Of a stretch of DNA of 64,000 bases, positions 1 to 11,696 are shown one piece after another. The stretch is from contig JALMGJ010000015.1 of assembly GCA_023362775.1 (NCBI GenBank), positions 12,783,001 to 12,847,000 of the forward strand. Reading direction: 5' to 3'. Position 1 is the first letter of the stretch, and every line of letters begins with the position of its first letter. Below the pieces are notes generated by a model, which was given only the letters and a program-made list of their open reading frames with translations, ran no database searches and was not told the origin of the DNA. Made by a program: the position numbers and the translations under genes. Source of the stretch: Charina bottae. Taxonomy: Eukaryota > Chordata > Lepidosauria > Squamata > Charinaidae.

Positions 1-59
1 TTTGGGGGACCAGGAGTATTTGTTATGGTTTTTATAATGTTTATGCTTTTAGTGCTTTC

Positions 60-128
60 CTGTGAGCTGTTCAGGGTTATGATACATAAGATGAGTGGCT
101 ATATAAGGTAAATAAATAAATAAATAAA
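60..128 (+). mobile_element. LINE 3'-end stub
   Basis: A 'gagtggctatataag' stretch followed by repeated AAAT/ATAA units matches the terminal pattern seen many times in this window (gatgggcggc-atataaat tail). It is probably a severely 5'-truncated LINE copy. Only the tail is left, so the family cannot be assigned safely. Confidence 0.4.
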
Positions 129-220
129 TTTTCCAGGTCTTTATTTTGGCCAGTCTAGATGCATTGCCTTATGCCATTCTATTGGGGTGTTACAAAAACA
201 CTCCCTCCCTTATATCAGTG

Positions 221-520
221 TACAGGTAGTCCTCATTTAGTGACTGCTTCATTTAGCAACCATTTGAGTTACAACGGTGATGAAAAAGGAACTTTATGAT
301 GAATCCTCTCATTTACAACTGTCGCAGGTCTGTAAAGCAAAGGAAAACTGAAGTAAGAGCATAAGAGTCCCTTGCAAGGGAGATGGGCGGGGAATAAATT
401 GAAATAATAAATAAATAAATAAAATAAAATAAGCACAGTTGCGGTTAGCCTTAGCAGCCACTTCGCTTAACGACCAAGTTGCCTGTCCCAGTTGTGGCTG
501 ATAAACAAGGACTACCTGTA
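221..520. mobile_element. MITE with TACAGGTAGTCCT terminal inverted repeats
   Basis: The segment starts TACAGGTAGTCCTC and ends AGGACTACCTGTA, an inverted terminal pair. Inside are 'ttagcaacc' and 'cttaacgaccaag' motifs that recall an abundant squamate non-autonomous DNA transposon family. If the ends are CAGGTAG...CTACCTG, the duplication would be TA, as for Tc1/mariner-like elements, but two bases are weak evidence. A LINE stub is inserted at 366-428. A related internal fragment may lie near 13455-13610. Confidence 0.65.
366..433 (+). mobile_element. LINE 3' stub nested in the MITE
   Basis: The sequence 'cccttgcaagggagatgggcgg' followed by an AATA-rich tail is the 3' end of an L2/CR1-like LINE. 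ATAAG occurs immediately before it (361-365) and at its end (429-433), which fits a short target duplication but is ambiguous because the tail is A-rich. The MITE sequence continues on the far side, so the stub is the younger insertion. Confidence 0.55.
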
Positions 521-1164
521 TGTGTCCTTGTAGGGACAGCTCAGTCCCCTGAAAAGAGGAGAGGAGAAAAAAAATGATTTGATGGAAGTGTTACTAGTTT
601 GAGACACAGGGAACAAGACGATCTCCTGATGCCTAAAATTGGTTGTTGTTTCCACAGATTGCAGATATGTCTGTTGATGTTAGCTTAGATATTTTTTCCT
701 TGGGATATCCCTTAAGATTACATATTTATATTTTCTCAACATGGGAGACATGGCATCCTCCTTCATTTTATTCTCATCATTCCCTCAAGGTAGCTGGTGG
801 GGCATCAAGTCACGTTGCTTGTTCCAAATCATGAGACAGGAGAACAATTAGTGAAGGTTTGCCTTCAATTTGCTGCCTCTCCCAGTCGGCACCTTGAAGT
901 GGCTGCTTCCTGTCAGCTAATGGTGGGGACAGCTCTGCAGGCCACCTGTGACCTACACATTACAGATTTCTCAGTGAACTAGAAGTGTTTTGGGGACAAC
1001 AGAAGGGAGAGGCTGTTGCATATTAACATCAAGCAGAAAAAAACTAGCAACTTTCTCTACCTATAGCCATTCAGATGGACAAAAGAGAAGCTGCTTTTGA
1101 TTTTTTTTTCAAGGAGAATTTCAGTAAAATTCTCGTGGTTGAGGCATGGTGTTCTTACATTTCT
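521..1164. other. No recognised feature
   Basis: About 640 bases with only short chance reading frames. I see no repeat, splice-bounded exon or RNA gene that I can support. Confidence 0.4.
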
Positions 1165-1560
1165 TTAGGTATAAGGTGGCCAAAGAGTATGTGTGAATGT
1201 GTTAAACCATTCATGAGAGACAGCTGTCCAGATTCTCCTTAAAATATCCAGAGATGGAGAACTCTCAGTCTCCATAGGTAGAACATTCCTCTGTTGTAGA
1301 GATCTAATCATCAGGACATTTTCCTTTATATTTAAATCAAAGCTAGGTAGCTGAACGTTACACCTGTAAGTTCTGGTCCTAATTTCTGTGGCCATGGGAA
1401 ATAGTCCTTGACTATCAATCCGTAGATTCCCTTTATGTACTTGAACACAGCTATCAAGTCAGTCTTCTTCTCTTCAGATTGAACATCCCAAGTTCCTCCA
1501 GCCTGTCCTCATAGGGCATGTCCTCAAGTCCTCCATTCATTTTCATTGTCCTCTTCATTT
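1165..1560 (-). mobile_element. CR1-like LINE 3' fragment, decayed
   Basis: Read on the plus strand, phrases such as 'cttcagattgaacatcccaagttcctccagcctgtcctcatagg' in order (given here as a description of 1475-1515) are typical of the reverse complement of sauropsid CR1 3' sequence. No open frame survives. It resembles the longer CR1 copy at 18010-19350, which is also on the minus strand. Confidence 0.55.
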
Positions 1561-1794
1561 CCATTCAATCCCAAGGAGATATATGATCAGAGCAATCCTT
1601 CCCCCTTTTTCAGATTAGGAAGTGGGCCACCTGGGAGGCTTCATTGCTATAGAAAAAAGATCTCACAGAAGATAAGAACCCCAGCAGTAGCAAACCCTAC
1701 AATTCCAACCATGACATGTCTTCTTTCATGGGATCTCCAGTTATCTGCAGCCTCACTGGTTTCCCATGTTTTCATTCAATCTCAAGGGTAAATC

Positions 1795-2316
1795 TCAGCT
1801 GGACATATCTCATAAGTGGATTTTTCAGACATGGAAATACAGGCTGCCAGAGGTCCGTATAGTTAAAGCTATGGTTTTTCCAGTAGCAATGTATGGCTGT
1901 GAGAGTTGGACCATAAGGAAGGCTGAGCGCCGAAGAATTGATGCTTTCGAGCTGTGGTGCTGGAGAAGACTCCTGAGAGTCCCTTGGACTGCAAGGAGGT
2001 CAAACCAGTCAATCCTAAAGGAAATCAACCCTGACTGCTCATTGGAAGGACAGATACTGAAGCTGAAGCTCAAATACTTTGGCCACCTAATGAGAAGAGA
2101 GGACTCACTGGAAAAGACCCTGATGCTGGGAAAGACTGAGGGCAAAAGGAGAAGGGGACGGCAGAGGATGAGATGGTTAGATAGCATCACCGATGTAATG
2201 AACATGAATTTGAGTAAACTCCGAGAGACAGTGGAGGACAGGAAGGCCTGGCGTGCTATGGTCCATGCGGTCACGAAGAGTCGGACATGACTGAACGACT
2301 GAACAACAACAACAGA
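1795..2316 (+). mobile_element. BovB/RTE LINE, 5'-truncated 3' end
   Basis: An open stretch ending at 2290 encodes the C-terminal part of a BovB reverse-transcriptase protein: GCESWT, FELWCWRRLLRVPWTARR, SNQSILKEI, YFGHLMRR, SLEKTLMLGK and AVTKSRT occur in family order. The element ends with '...gactgaacgactgaacaacaacaaca', the usual BovB terminus with a short CAA-type tail. The 5' end is lost; only about 0.5 kb remains. The frame has few lesions, so the copy is fairly young. Similar but distinguishable copies lie at 20993, 35440 and 40485. Confidence 0.93.
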
Positions 2317-3124
2317 ACAGCTACAGGGTGATGGAAAGACGTGGAAGAGAAAACAGAAAAAAAAGAAAAAAATAGCAATCTGCTGCTAATAGAACAAGAA
2401 ACACAAGAAAAGAAATCTGGGGGGGCAGTGGGGGGAATAAACTTAAGTACTCTGAGAATAAGGTATAAAAAGAGAAGCCTCTTCTGAAGAAAGGAAACTT
2501 TTTAAAAACTACAAGGCAGCTTTCAGCACATTATTAGCCGACATATATCCCACATTTCAATCAATATTATGAAGCATGCCCACCTTGACTGCAACTGCAT
2601 AAGCTATGCAGCAGCACCAGACTTCTTTGTTTAGAGACAGCTGTCCTCCTTGATAAATTATGGGCATTAAGGATTAGCAATTTGTGGTATTTTGCCACTT
2701 CTGTGCCATGTTCGGCAATAAAAGGCACCGTGGTGCTTACAAGTGTAATTTAGGGATAAATTAGAATTATAATTACAATGGCTGCCTAAAAGTCTTTATA
2801 GTGCTTTTAATATTTATGCTTGATAATATCCATCAGTTAATACAACACAGAGTGAAACTTACCCCAGGAAAAGTATTCATATCAAAATAAATAGAGGAAA
2901 GCGGGACACCAGAATAAAATAGTAATACTAGAACCAGTTGTTCTCGCCACGGCTTTTACACTTCTCAGTATTATACTGTAAGATTATCAAGTCTGTAAAT
3001 TCTAATCGGTTACAAACTTCAACGATGCATCTACAGAGAACTATCTTTCAAGAAGTCTGGGCTAGAACAAAAGTGTTGCTTTGTTCCACTGCAAATGTGT
3101 ATCGTATATTACATTTACTCAGAC
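2317..3124. other. Non-repetitive stretch, partly CNE-like
   Basis: No gene or repeat recognised. The part from about 2600 to 2840 is AT-rich, low in simple repeats, and dense in TAAT/ATTA-type words, which is the look of conserved vertebrate non-coding DNA. This is an impression only; no alignment was possible. Confidence 0.25.
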
Positions 3125-3125
3125 C

Positions 3126-3197
<72 letters not shown>

Positions 3198-3199
3198 TC
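3125..3199. repeat. (CTTT)n microsatellite
   Basis: About 18 uninterrupted CTTT units. The reading frame across it is purely a by-product of the repeat. Confidence 0.98.
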
Positions 3200-3448
3200 A
3201 TCTATTTTTTGGGACGTTAGTAAAAGAGGAGAGGAGAGAAGAATCAATTTAGAGAAGTAATCTATTGCCGACATTCATGGATAAGAACTGGCTTGCAGAT
3301 TAGATCAACGTCCTCTAGCAAGTTGTTGTCCCCTTCCTTACTCATATTCTCCCAAACTAGCAGTGACATATTATTGCAAACCAGAAGAGAATTGGAATCC
3401 AAACAGGGCAATGGAGTTGATAAAAGATACAGCACAGTCAGACTGGAA

Positions 3449-3849
3449 CAGCCTTTCTCAACCTTTTGACCCTGGAGGAACCCTTTAAATATTTTTCAGG
3501 CCTCGGGGAACCCCTGCACATTCAGGCTCAAATATAGACCACAAGTTATGAAATTATTATATTAGTTTCATGGGTAGGCCTGTATATATGCATTAACAGT
3601 GTTCTTAAACTGAAAATAAAGAATGAAACCTACCTATTTAATGTGAAGTTGCCCGAATTTGAAATATTTTTTTTAATAAATTGTGATCTCCCAGGGAACC
3701 CCTAGTGACTTCTTGCAGAAACCTAGGGTGCCACAGAACCCTGGTTGAGAAACCCTGCCTTAACCACTGCACCAAACTGGTTCTTCTAATACGTAATATC
3801 CTGTCCTCCCCCTTTTTTAAAAAAAAAATAAGTTGGTTGAGAAACCCTG
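3449..3849. mobile_element. Composite hAT-type MITE carrying a SINE head
   Basis: The element begins CAGCCTTTCTCAACC and ends GGTTGAGAAACCCTG, and is flanked by a perfect 8-bp duplication GACTGGAA (3441-3448 and 3850-3857), the hAT signature. Bases 3449-3757 are a 309-bp MITE matching 29510-29818 in reverse complement. Bases 3758-3833 are the reverse complement of the SINE head plus flanking DNA found just left of the 29-kb copy (about 29442-29509). A second copy of the terminal repeat closes the element at 3835-3849. The whole 401-bp unit therefore seems to have moved as one piece. Confidence 0.85.
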
Positions 3850-3857
3850 GACTGGAA

Positions 3858-5612
3858 TAAGAGAATGTCCATCTATCAAGGGAACTATACCAACCGCTGC
3901 TATCAAGGATTTGTGTTGTTTTTTTCCTTTTCCCTCCTTTATCCCTTTCCTTATGTCCTGTTCCTTTTAGATGGTATGCCTGAGAATTGGGGTTAACTAG
4001 TTGTTGAAAGGTATTCGGAAGCTGCTTTGACACCTTTTCTACCAGATAAGCAAGGTCAACACTTATTTGTGTTTATTGTTAAACTTGATTTGCTGCCAAT
4101 TAACAAGGTTCCTAACACAGTCCAATGGTCTCTGAATCTGTATGGATTATTTTTAGAGCCATGTCCATGAGCAGCCCTAAACAGAACACATGATTTGAAC
4201 CAAACACAAATGTTAAATCCCAGGCAGGGAACATAACAAAAAATTGCTTATGGAAGATAATTGTGTCTCCCACCACCAACTGTTTTATAAGCCCCCACCA
4301 GGTTTGTAACATCTACTAGTTATTAATGTAGATGTTTTACAAAACAAAAAAAATCTAAAACACATCAGAAACACATTTTCCCCCAGAAAAAGCACAATAA
4401 TTAAAGAGGCACAACAGATGCTAGTAACAACTTCCACTTCCGCAAGTCAAAATGATTAAGGATTAAAAGCATTGTAATAAGAAAGCCTACAATCAGAGCA
4501 AAGGGGAGGGGATGCATTGGTAACATGAGATCATCTATATCGGTCATTTGAAGAGAACTTTCAACACTGCAATAATTCTGAAAATGTATCCTGGAAGTTT
4601 AGCTTGCTCCTCTTTCATAGGATATGTTGACTTTCCTTTTTGCTTGTTCTGCTAATTGTCAAAGTTATTTGCAATCAAATATTATTTCCTGCTTTTCACA
4701 GGTTTCCAGTGTCTCCAGAGTGTCAATACAGTTATGACAAAAGAGAGTCACTAATAGCTTTTCTATGCACCTGCTGGAACAACGGGTGATATCTGTCCCA
4801 AGTAACTTGCCTAATCTTCAGTGAAAGAAGAGATACTTCTCTGGGGCTCTGCCAGTTGGTGACCTTTCCTTCTTCTCTCCCTCTCTCTCTCTCTTTTTTA
4901 AGATCTGTTCTTGGACTCTTTCCTCCCACTAATAATCAGCGTTGAGGCTCCCTTACCTTTCATCATCACCCATACAGAATTCTGAGCAATCGGCGTCGGT
5001 CTCAAAAATAGATGGTGCAGATCTCAAAAAACAGCACCAAGGTACTTCCCCTAATTCATAACCTAGTCTGTTACAGCTATCTGATTTTTTACTTTTCTCT
5101 TTTAGGGCTTGTTCTGAATAGTCAGCTAGCATTTACAATTCTGCAGCATCTCTGCCAGTCTAACAGCCAGCTATCCTCTGAGTTTGAATACACATATGAA
5201 TTCCTGAATACAGAAATGGGCCATAGCTTGTACACTCAGGAGAATCCCTCAACCCCTCCCCTCCTACAGAGAGAAAAGGGCTTGTTCTTCTAAAACAACA
5301 AAGGCAGAACTCTAGGGACACAAAACAAGAAACATGGTGTATACCATCTCTCCAAGACCTTTGATAAACAATTGGAATAATTACAAGAAGCTAGAGGAGA
5401 TCCAGAGACCAAGAAACCAAGAGGTTTGCTTTGGGGTTCTGATTAATACCCAAGGATAGGGAACCACTCTAGATACATGTTACATTAAATTTTAATTTCT
5501 TGTGCCCGTATGCACTAGAAGACTTATTCTCTTTTATCCCTATTTCTCTGCACATATTCTGTGTAATCCCAGACTGAGTTCAAGATCTACTTTTTAATTT
5601 CTTGGGAGCCAA
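3858..5612. other. No recognised feature
   Basis: About 1.75 kb without a repeat or gene that I can support. It contains a short CT-rich run near 4875-4900 and scattered short chance frames. Confidence 0.35.
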
Positions 5613-5690
5613 TACATAATAAGCCGCCCAGAGTCATTGTATACGAAATGGGTGGCAAAGAAATTTGACCCATAAGTAAATAAATTTGAA
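5613..5690 (+). mobile_element. LINE 3'-end stub
   Basis: 'taagccgcccagagtc...gggtggcaaagaaatttg...aaataaat' is the terminal segment of an L2/CR1-like squamate LINE, here heavily 5'-truncated. Confidence 0.6.
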
Positions 5691-5869
5691 AGCCTTCTCT
5701 CTCCCAAGATCACCAATTCTAACAGAAGAGCATCTTCTTACGGTGTGCTGAAAACATTGCATGTATTTTTGTACACAATGTTTTTAGAGTTGCTTCTTTA
5801 AACATAAAGTTTGGTTTTGTTTATCTCTCCCAAGATTGATTCATCTCTCAAAGAGGGAGGAAGGAGAGG

Positions 5870-7205
5870 GAAGAACAGCTAAAAACACTAGTCACATAAC
5901 TCTCATAACCTATCATTAGGAAAGCCTCCCAGGAAAAGCCGAGTTGTTGAATTCTTTGTGAGATTGTCCTGAACCATATTGATTTGTAATTGTCCTCAAT
6001 AAGGAAAGAACTCAAACCTGTGGGGAAGAACAGTAACTTCAACCAATGTGCTATGATACAGGTCCGTGCACCTGTTTCGACTTTAGATAGCCCTGCCTCC
6101 CTCCTCAATACTACATTTGGAACGCAAGGGGCTACCTGGAATGTAGCCCTTAGGAATTTGGATTGGACCCTTTCAAGAGGAGTAAAGGGAGTGTAAGGTC
6201 CTAGCTGGGCACTGAAAAGTATTTGTGCATGAGCCTCAGCTGAATATAGCTTCAGTGCTGCTGGGATATGCCGTGCTCCTCTGGTGAAGTGAAAAGATTG
6301 AATTGCGGCCACTGTTTGTTTTTGTTTTTTTAGCATTTTGTATGATATAATTTTGGTGGGCCCTGCATTTGGTGGAGCTGTGGAAAACCATGCCCAAATA
6401 TTTAAAAGATTGCACTCGTTCAATATTCTGGCCATTTATCCTCCAGGCATGTATTTTAGGTCTCTTTGCAAAGATCAGGATCTTAGCTTTACTATAGTTG
6501 ATTTCAAGTGCTTCCTCAGAGCAGTAATTGGCCAGAGCATTCAGAGCTTGTTTAAGTCCAGTTAACATTTGTGATAGAAGTACTATGTCACCTGCATACA
6601 ACAAAGTTGCAATACTGTATGTCTGTTTGCTAGTTTTTGGGGGTGATGTTCTAATTGACTTATTTTGGCCACAAGTGGATTTATGTACAGATTAAACAAC
6701 AGGGGAGATAAAATACATCCCTGCCTCACTCCTCTGTAAGTTGGAATCTCATGAGTGTGACGGCCTTGCATACTGCATCAAACTTTGATTCTAGAATTCT
6801 TATAAAGATTCGGCATAAGCAACAGTAACCATCTATCAATGGTAATATTCATAAGCTTAGTCTATAGCCTTGCTCTGGGAACTAGATAGAAAGTGGACCT
6901 AAAATCGATAAATGTAGTATCTAATATTGAGCCTGTTTTAGATGTGTATTTTTCGGCCAGGTGTTGAAGTATAAGGGCATGTCCATAGATAGAATGTCCG
7001 GTCCTGAAGCCCATTTGCTCATCTGCCAATATATGCTCTCGGTTGATCCAGTCAACTAATTTGATGTACTAAGTGTCTGGCATAGAGCTTATTTATTATA
7101 CTTAAAAGGCTAATAGGCCTATAATTAGCAGGCAGGTCTCAGGTGCCCTGTATATAAATGGGCACTATGATGGCTAGGCCTCAGTCCTCTGGGATTTGTG
7201 TGATG
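5870..7205 (-). pseudogene. Decayed Vingi/Jockey-like LINE reverse transcriptase
   Basis: Minus-strand fragments give reverse-transcriptase landmarks in order from high to low coordinates: ANYRPISLL near 7110-7130, GVRQGCILSPLLFNLYI (6680-6735), YAGDIVLLSQ (about 6575-6600; the second catalytic aspartate position is changed, YADD to YAGD), FAKRPKIHAW and FKYLGMVFHSS (6380-6470), then the C-terminal region ending near 5880. Frames are broken by several shifts and stops, so it cannot be functional. The same family appears at 38330-39430. I think of the Vingi group, known from lizards, but the assignment rests on recollection of protein style only. Confidence 0.75.
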
Positions 7206-8095
7206 TGATCAATATAAGTAAACACAAAGCAAGAACTGGGGTCTTACTTTATATATTGTGTTATTTAGCCCCAAGTCTACTGTCTGCTGAAGATACTCCG
7301 TAGCACTGGGCAGGATCTCAACTCTTGGGACAGATTGGAAAACGTCAGCTCTTCTTTGCAGGGAGAAGTCTTTCTCCAGCATGGAGTGGAGATATGAAAC
7401 TTCAACAGTGAGAGGAAGAAGAAAAATAATCTTCACAAGATTGCCAACATTTATCCAGGGTAAGAAAGGCTATAGAGGTTTCCCACAGTCTTGATACCTA
7501 TGCATTAAACGCTAAACCTAGAATTCAGGCTCTGTTATGCTTTATTATACCACACACTGTATGCTTCTCAAGGTTTCTTTTTTTCCAGATAAATTTCCTT
7601 TTTAACCATCACTAAGAAGAAGCAGGGAATGGGATTTCAACAGCCATAAACAGAACAAACCACATCAATACCTCTCTGTTTTATTTATTAATTCACTTTG
7701 GGCACTTCTAAAGAGCTTTAAGGTCCATTGGGAGAAAAGGTGCACTCTAAATGCAAGCAATGATTCCTGTATCGGGCTCCTAAGCCCTCCCGGCTTATAA
7801 GTAAAGTTGCCTTAATGATTAACTGGCAGCACCATGCTCATTTCTGTCAAAAGGCTTGAGGCATCACAAAGACGGGATTACGGTTTCATTCCATGATCAA
7901 AGAGCAAGGTGAACCTGCTTGCAAAGCCAAGTGAAAGAGAGGGAGAGTGTGGGGCAGGGAGGACTCGCTCTGCCCCAAATCTCTGAACAGCAGATACAAG
8001 AAATAAAGATGCAAGGGTATGTATGGATGTAGATCACAGGGAGCAATCATTTCCTTATGCTACAGACAAGATCTGCTGAGGCCTTATAAGAGAGC
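7206..8095. other. No gene; 7690-7930 CNE-like
   Basis: No repeat recognised. The part from about 7690 to 7930 ('...gcctt-aatgattaactggcagcaccatgctcatttc' region) is balanced, non-repetitive and rich in homeodomain-like words. Conservation is a guess that needs alignment. Confidence 0.25.
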
Positions 8096-8245
8096 TGTAG
8101 CGGAGTGGTAGAGCACACGCTTAGCACACAAAAGGTCTCAGATTCAATCCCAAGCATGGTTTGGAGATGCTGGATATACAGCCTGTCTGGCCACAATAGG
8201 CTACTTGGTCCAAGGGTCTGATTTAGGATGCAGCAGCTTAACCAT
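8096..8245 (+). mobile_element. tRNA-derived SINE fragment
   Basis: 'gtagcggagtggtagagcacacgc' with a 'ggtctcagattcaatcc' B-box-like segment at 8138-8156 is a decayed tRNA-type pol III promoter (A box then B box). The downstream 'ggccacaataggctacttggtcca' part fits a common squamate SINE body. It is not a tRNA gene because no acceptor or anticodon arm pairing is preserved. Confidence 0.6.
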
Positions 8246-8329
8246 CTGTCTAAGGCTAAGGATATGCCAGATCTGATTTCCAAGCACATTAATGCTTTGC
8301 TGAAATTTGCCTTGCAATTTCTCAGAAGG

Positions 8330-8450
8330 TTTCTACTCTACGGTGGCCAATAATCTTCATCACTGCCCATGCTAACTAAGGTTGATGAGAGCTATACTTC
8401 CCAAACATCTAAAGCAACAGTAATCCAATTTTTGTACTTTGAGAAACTTC
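8330..8450. repeat. Decayed palindromic MITE-like fragment
   Basis: The 'cggtggccaataat...ccatgctaacta-aggttgatgagagctata-cttcccaaacatct' pattern resembles the 'actcccagcagccccagccagcatggcc' family widespread in squamates. Too diverged for a firm call. Confidence 0.3.
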
Positions 8451-9697
8451 CAAGATCACACTACTGAACTTCAATAAGAAAACACTGATTTCCAGTGGCA
8501 AGATTTTCCATATGAGAAGGAAATAGACATTTTAGGTCATGCTAAAATTCATGCATCTATTTTGCATTAATTCCCCCTCCCCTCAAACCACAGAAAGTCC
8601 AGAAAATTTTCTGGAGTCCCCAATGACATCAATACATCATTTCCATGTCCCCTTAGATCTTCAAATTACATCTGACAAAATATTGTCAAGCACTGATCTA
8701 GAGGGCCACATATTCCTCACCCTTGTCAGTCATCTAGAAGTGTTTTTCAGAGTCTTCAACTTCAGCCCCAGCATCTCCTCTTACTGGATATGTTTAATCT
8801 GAAGCACCATTACAAATCATCATCATCATCATCTGAAGCACAAGGAAAGAAATCTAAAAACATCTGAATTTACAGTATGACCTGTACACCTTAACTATTG
8901 ATACCTTCTCATTTCAGAACACTTGCTCTTTTTGCTTTCAACTACAGGAATTCTGGCAAACGTATCAACTGTCACTTCTTGGACTGGGAACCTGACTGCA
9001 TCTGCAGTTGATTGTATGGTGTGACTGACTATTTTTATCAGGCTTGCTGGATAATGCCTATGCTTTTCGCATGGCTGTATTGTTATTTGTCTTGTATTCT
9101 TTGTTTGGAAAGCTGTCTGAGTTTATGCAAAGAGAAGTGGCATAAAATGGTTGAGAAACAAAACAAATAAGTTGCTGATTTTGGTGGCAGCAATAATTGT
9201 CAGAAAACATGAGTGAAGGAAGCAATTGCAGTAGATCAAGTCTGAAGTTCCTTTTTCAAGGGCTGTTTGTCTCATTTTTAAACTTTTGAGCAGTGAGTTG
9301 TCGTGAGTAGCATGCTCCCATTTATATTTACAAGTAAATGCTCAGCAACAGCCCTATTAGAGCTCTCATCTGTGTCCTTCTGGCTGGATCAAGTAGTGAA
9401 CGGAGATTAAATTTTTCATGGGTGATGTCACCTCAATAGACTCCAGCTACCTAAATGGTCACCCAGAGATGTTCTGCAAAGCTGTGGAAACCATTTATAG
9501 TGGTGCAGTGATCCTTCAGATAAATGTATGCCCTTCCCTATGCACTCCATAGATGCTATTTTAAAAGGTTTAAATTGGCTTTAAAGTTCTGCCTAATTTA
9601 ACACCTACTGCTGAATGCAACTTTAACTACCCCAGTGTTTAAAGAAAACCAGAATTGTTGTTAAGCCTAAAGGACATTCATGTAGATTCATGTACGA
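8451..9697. other. No recognised feature
   Basis: About 1.2 kb of AT-rich sequence with a short (ATC)n run near 8818-8832 and no supportable gene. Confidence 0.35.
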
Positions 9698-9775
9698 AAG
9701 GAAGGAAGGAAGGAAGGAAGGAAGGAAGGAAGGAAGGAAGGAAGGAAGGAAGGAAGGAAGGAAGGAAGGAAGGAA
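9698..9775. repeat. (GGAA)n microsatellite, left block
   Basis: About 19 GGAA units. A second GGAA block lies at 9903-9961, with a LINE stub between them. Confidence 0.98.
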
Positions 9776-9902
9776 TTTATATACGCTGTTTTAATTGTTG
9801 AATTTTAACTGTCGATTTTTTGTAAACCGCCCAGAGTTCCCTTGCGGGGAGATGGAGCGGTAAATACAAGTCGAATTATAAATAAATAAATAAATAAAAA
9901 TA
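9776..9902 (+). mobile_element. LINE 3' stub inside a GGAA tract
   Basis: The segment '...ttgtaaaccgcccagagttcccttgcgg..gagatggagcgg..' with an ATAA tail is a truncated LINE 3' end. GGAA units on both sides suggest insertion into a pre-existing microsatellite, the GGAA acting as target duplication. Confidence 0.75.
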
Positions 9903-9961
9903 AGGAAGGAAGGAAGGAAGGAAGGAAGGAAGGAAGGAAGGAAGGAAGGAAGGAAGGAAGG
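9903..9961. repeat. (GGAA)n microsatellite, right block
   Basis: About 14 further GGAA units directly after the LINE tail. Confidence 0.98.
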
Positions 9962-11696
9962 TTAAGAAGAGCAAATACAAAAAGACAGGACATCTGTATT
10001 GTTTAAAGTACAATCCTAGGGTCTCTGAGACAGATATCCTGTTCTAGCTTGGTTTTTCTATTCTGACGTCTGACACCTTATCTTACTCTTTCCACCAGTC
10101 TCTGCAGCTGCCACTTTCCAAGGTTATAAAATCCCATAACACTACTCTGATACAAATTACCTCCTCAAGGAACTCTTCATAAGCAAGAAGCATATGAGTT
10201 AACATTGTGCACAGCAGCATTGAAACGCTTAAGAGATTTGGTGGCCTTGAAACAGATTTCTGAAATGTTCATGTCAATTATATATCATTATCAACACCAA
10301 TGGCTTAAATACAGATACAGTCATAAGACGCCCATTTCCTCAATGCACTCACATTGCAAAACATATTCATTTACATAATCACAAATCAGAGAGAAACAAC
10401 GACCAACGTGCTTGTTATTCATTTGTTCAGAATGTAAATTTTAATTCTATTCTGGTTCAATTGTATATACAGTGCATTTTTGCAATGCAGAAAGCAGCAT
10501 TTCAGTTTAACCAATGAACTCTGCTTATTGCAGCTGGCTGACAGCCTTGAGTAGATTCTATATTACAGACCCATATCATTATGAAAAACATTTGTAAACT
10601 TACATCACATTCACAAAAAATTATTATTATGGTTTTATGTCCAAAAGAGTGAGAACAAGAAATGTTACATATATTTAAAGAAAGTTGCTAACACTGAAAT
10701 CCCATTAAAAAAATAGGCTCAGTTATGATTCTAGGACCATATGCTGCCCTTGGGTTAATAGTTAAACTCCCTGTAAGCAAACAGTTCAGATCTCTGGCAT
10801 GAATGTCCATCCTCTCCTGGGAGAGGAGAGAAATAGAAAAGAGAGAGAAATAGAAAAATTGGATGCCAGAAATGGTCCACTTTTGATACCTTCTAAGGAG
10901 ATTGGGAGGAATTTTGGGGGTGCAAAGCATTTCTCCGAAAAGAAAGCATATCTCAATAGAAGTATATTCAATATAAGGGGTTTTTTTACAACTAGGAGAA
11001 TGAGATTTCTAAAAAGCTACTAAGCATAGATCCTAACAAACTACAAGAACAACTAGCAAAAAAAGTTTGAAATAGAACTGCTTCTCTTCAACTCTAAAGC
11101 TTGGATTAGTGCCTCCATTTATATATTGAAGCTGTAAATATAATAACATACTCATACAGTTCCATCAGATCATATCACATCTGACGTTTGCACAGCCATA
11201 TCTCATCTAAAAAACATCAGTCAGTTTAAGCTGTCCAGAGTGGAATTCCAAATAAGATACAACAAACTAGAACGGACAGAAAAAGCCACCTTGGGCTAAA
11301 ACTTACATCTGAACCTTCTGGCTTGGAAGCAATACAAAATCATAATGAAGAAGGCACTTAAAATCAAACCATTGCTTTAAGGCAATGCAACGGAAATGGC
11401 ATTGGGGCAGCCCAGATGGGTTCCCAAAGGGCTTTCCCATGAGAAAAACTTTGGAAGTGCCAATCAAAGCAAACAAGAAGGATGTTGAGGTCTCACTCAC
11501 TCACTCACTCTCTCTCTTAAGAAGCAGAGGGAGATTGAGCATGAAGAATTGCCACAGGCAATGAATTTCAGATCAGAAAGGAAGAAGAGCTCAAAGCAAA
11601 GTATCCAAAAAGGGTTTCAATTTTTTCAGAACAGTGAAGGTCAAAGACCCCCACCACAGCCAGACTTTCACAATAAACCTTTACAACCCTGTAAAA
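9962..11696. other. No recognised feature
   Basis: About 1.7 kb with no recognisable repeat except a short ACTC run near 11494-11515. The overlapping frames at 10688-11023 on both strands look like chance. Confidence 0.35.

Noticed and set aside
8096..8170. A tRNA gene
   Set aside because: A and B boxes are recognisable, but no cloverleaf arms pair, and the downstream body is that of a SINE.
10688..11023. Overlapping frames on both strands as a possible small gene
   Set aside because: No conserved motif, no splice context, and lengths expected by chance in 64 kb.
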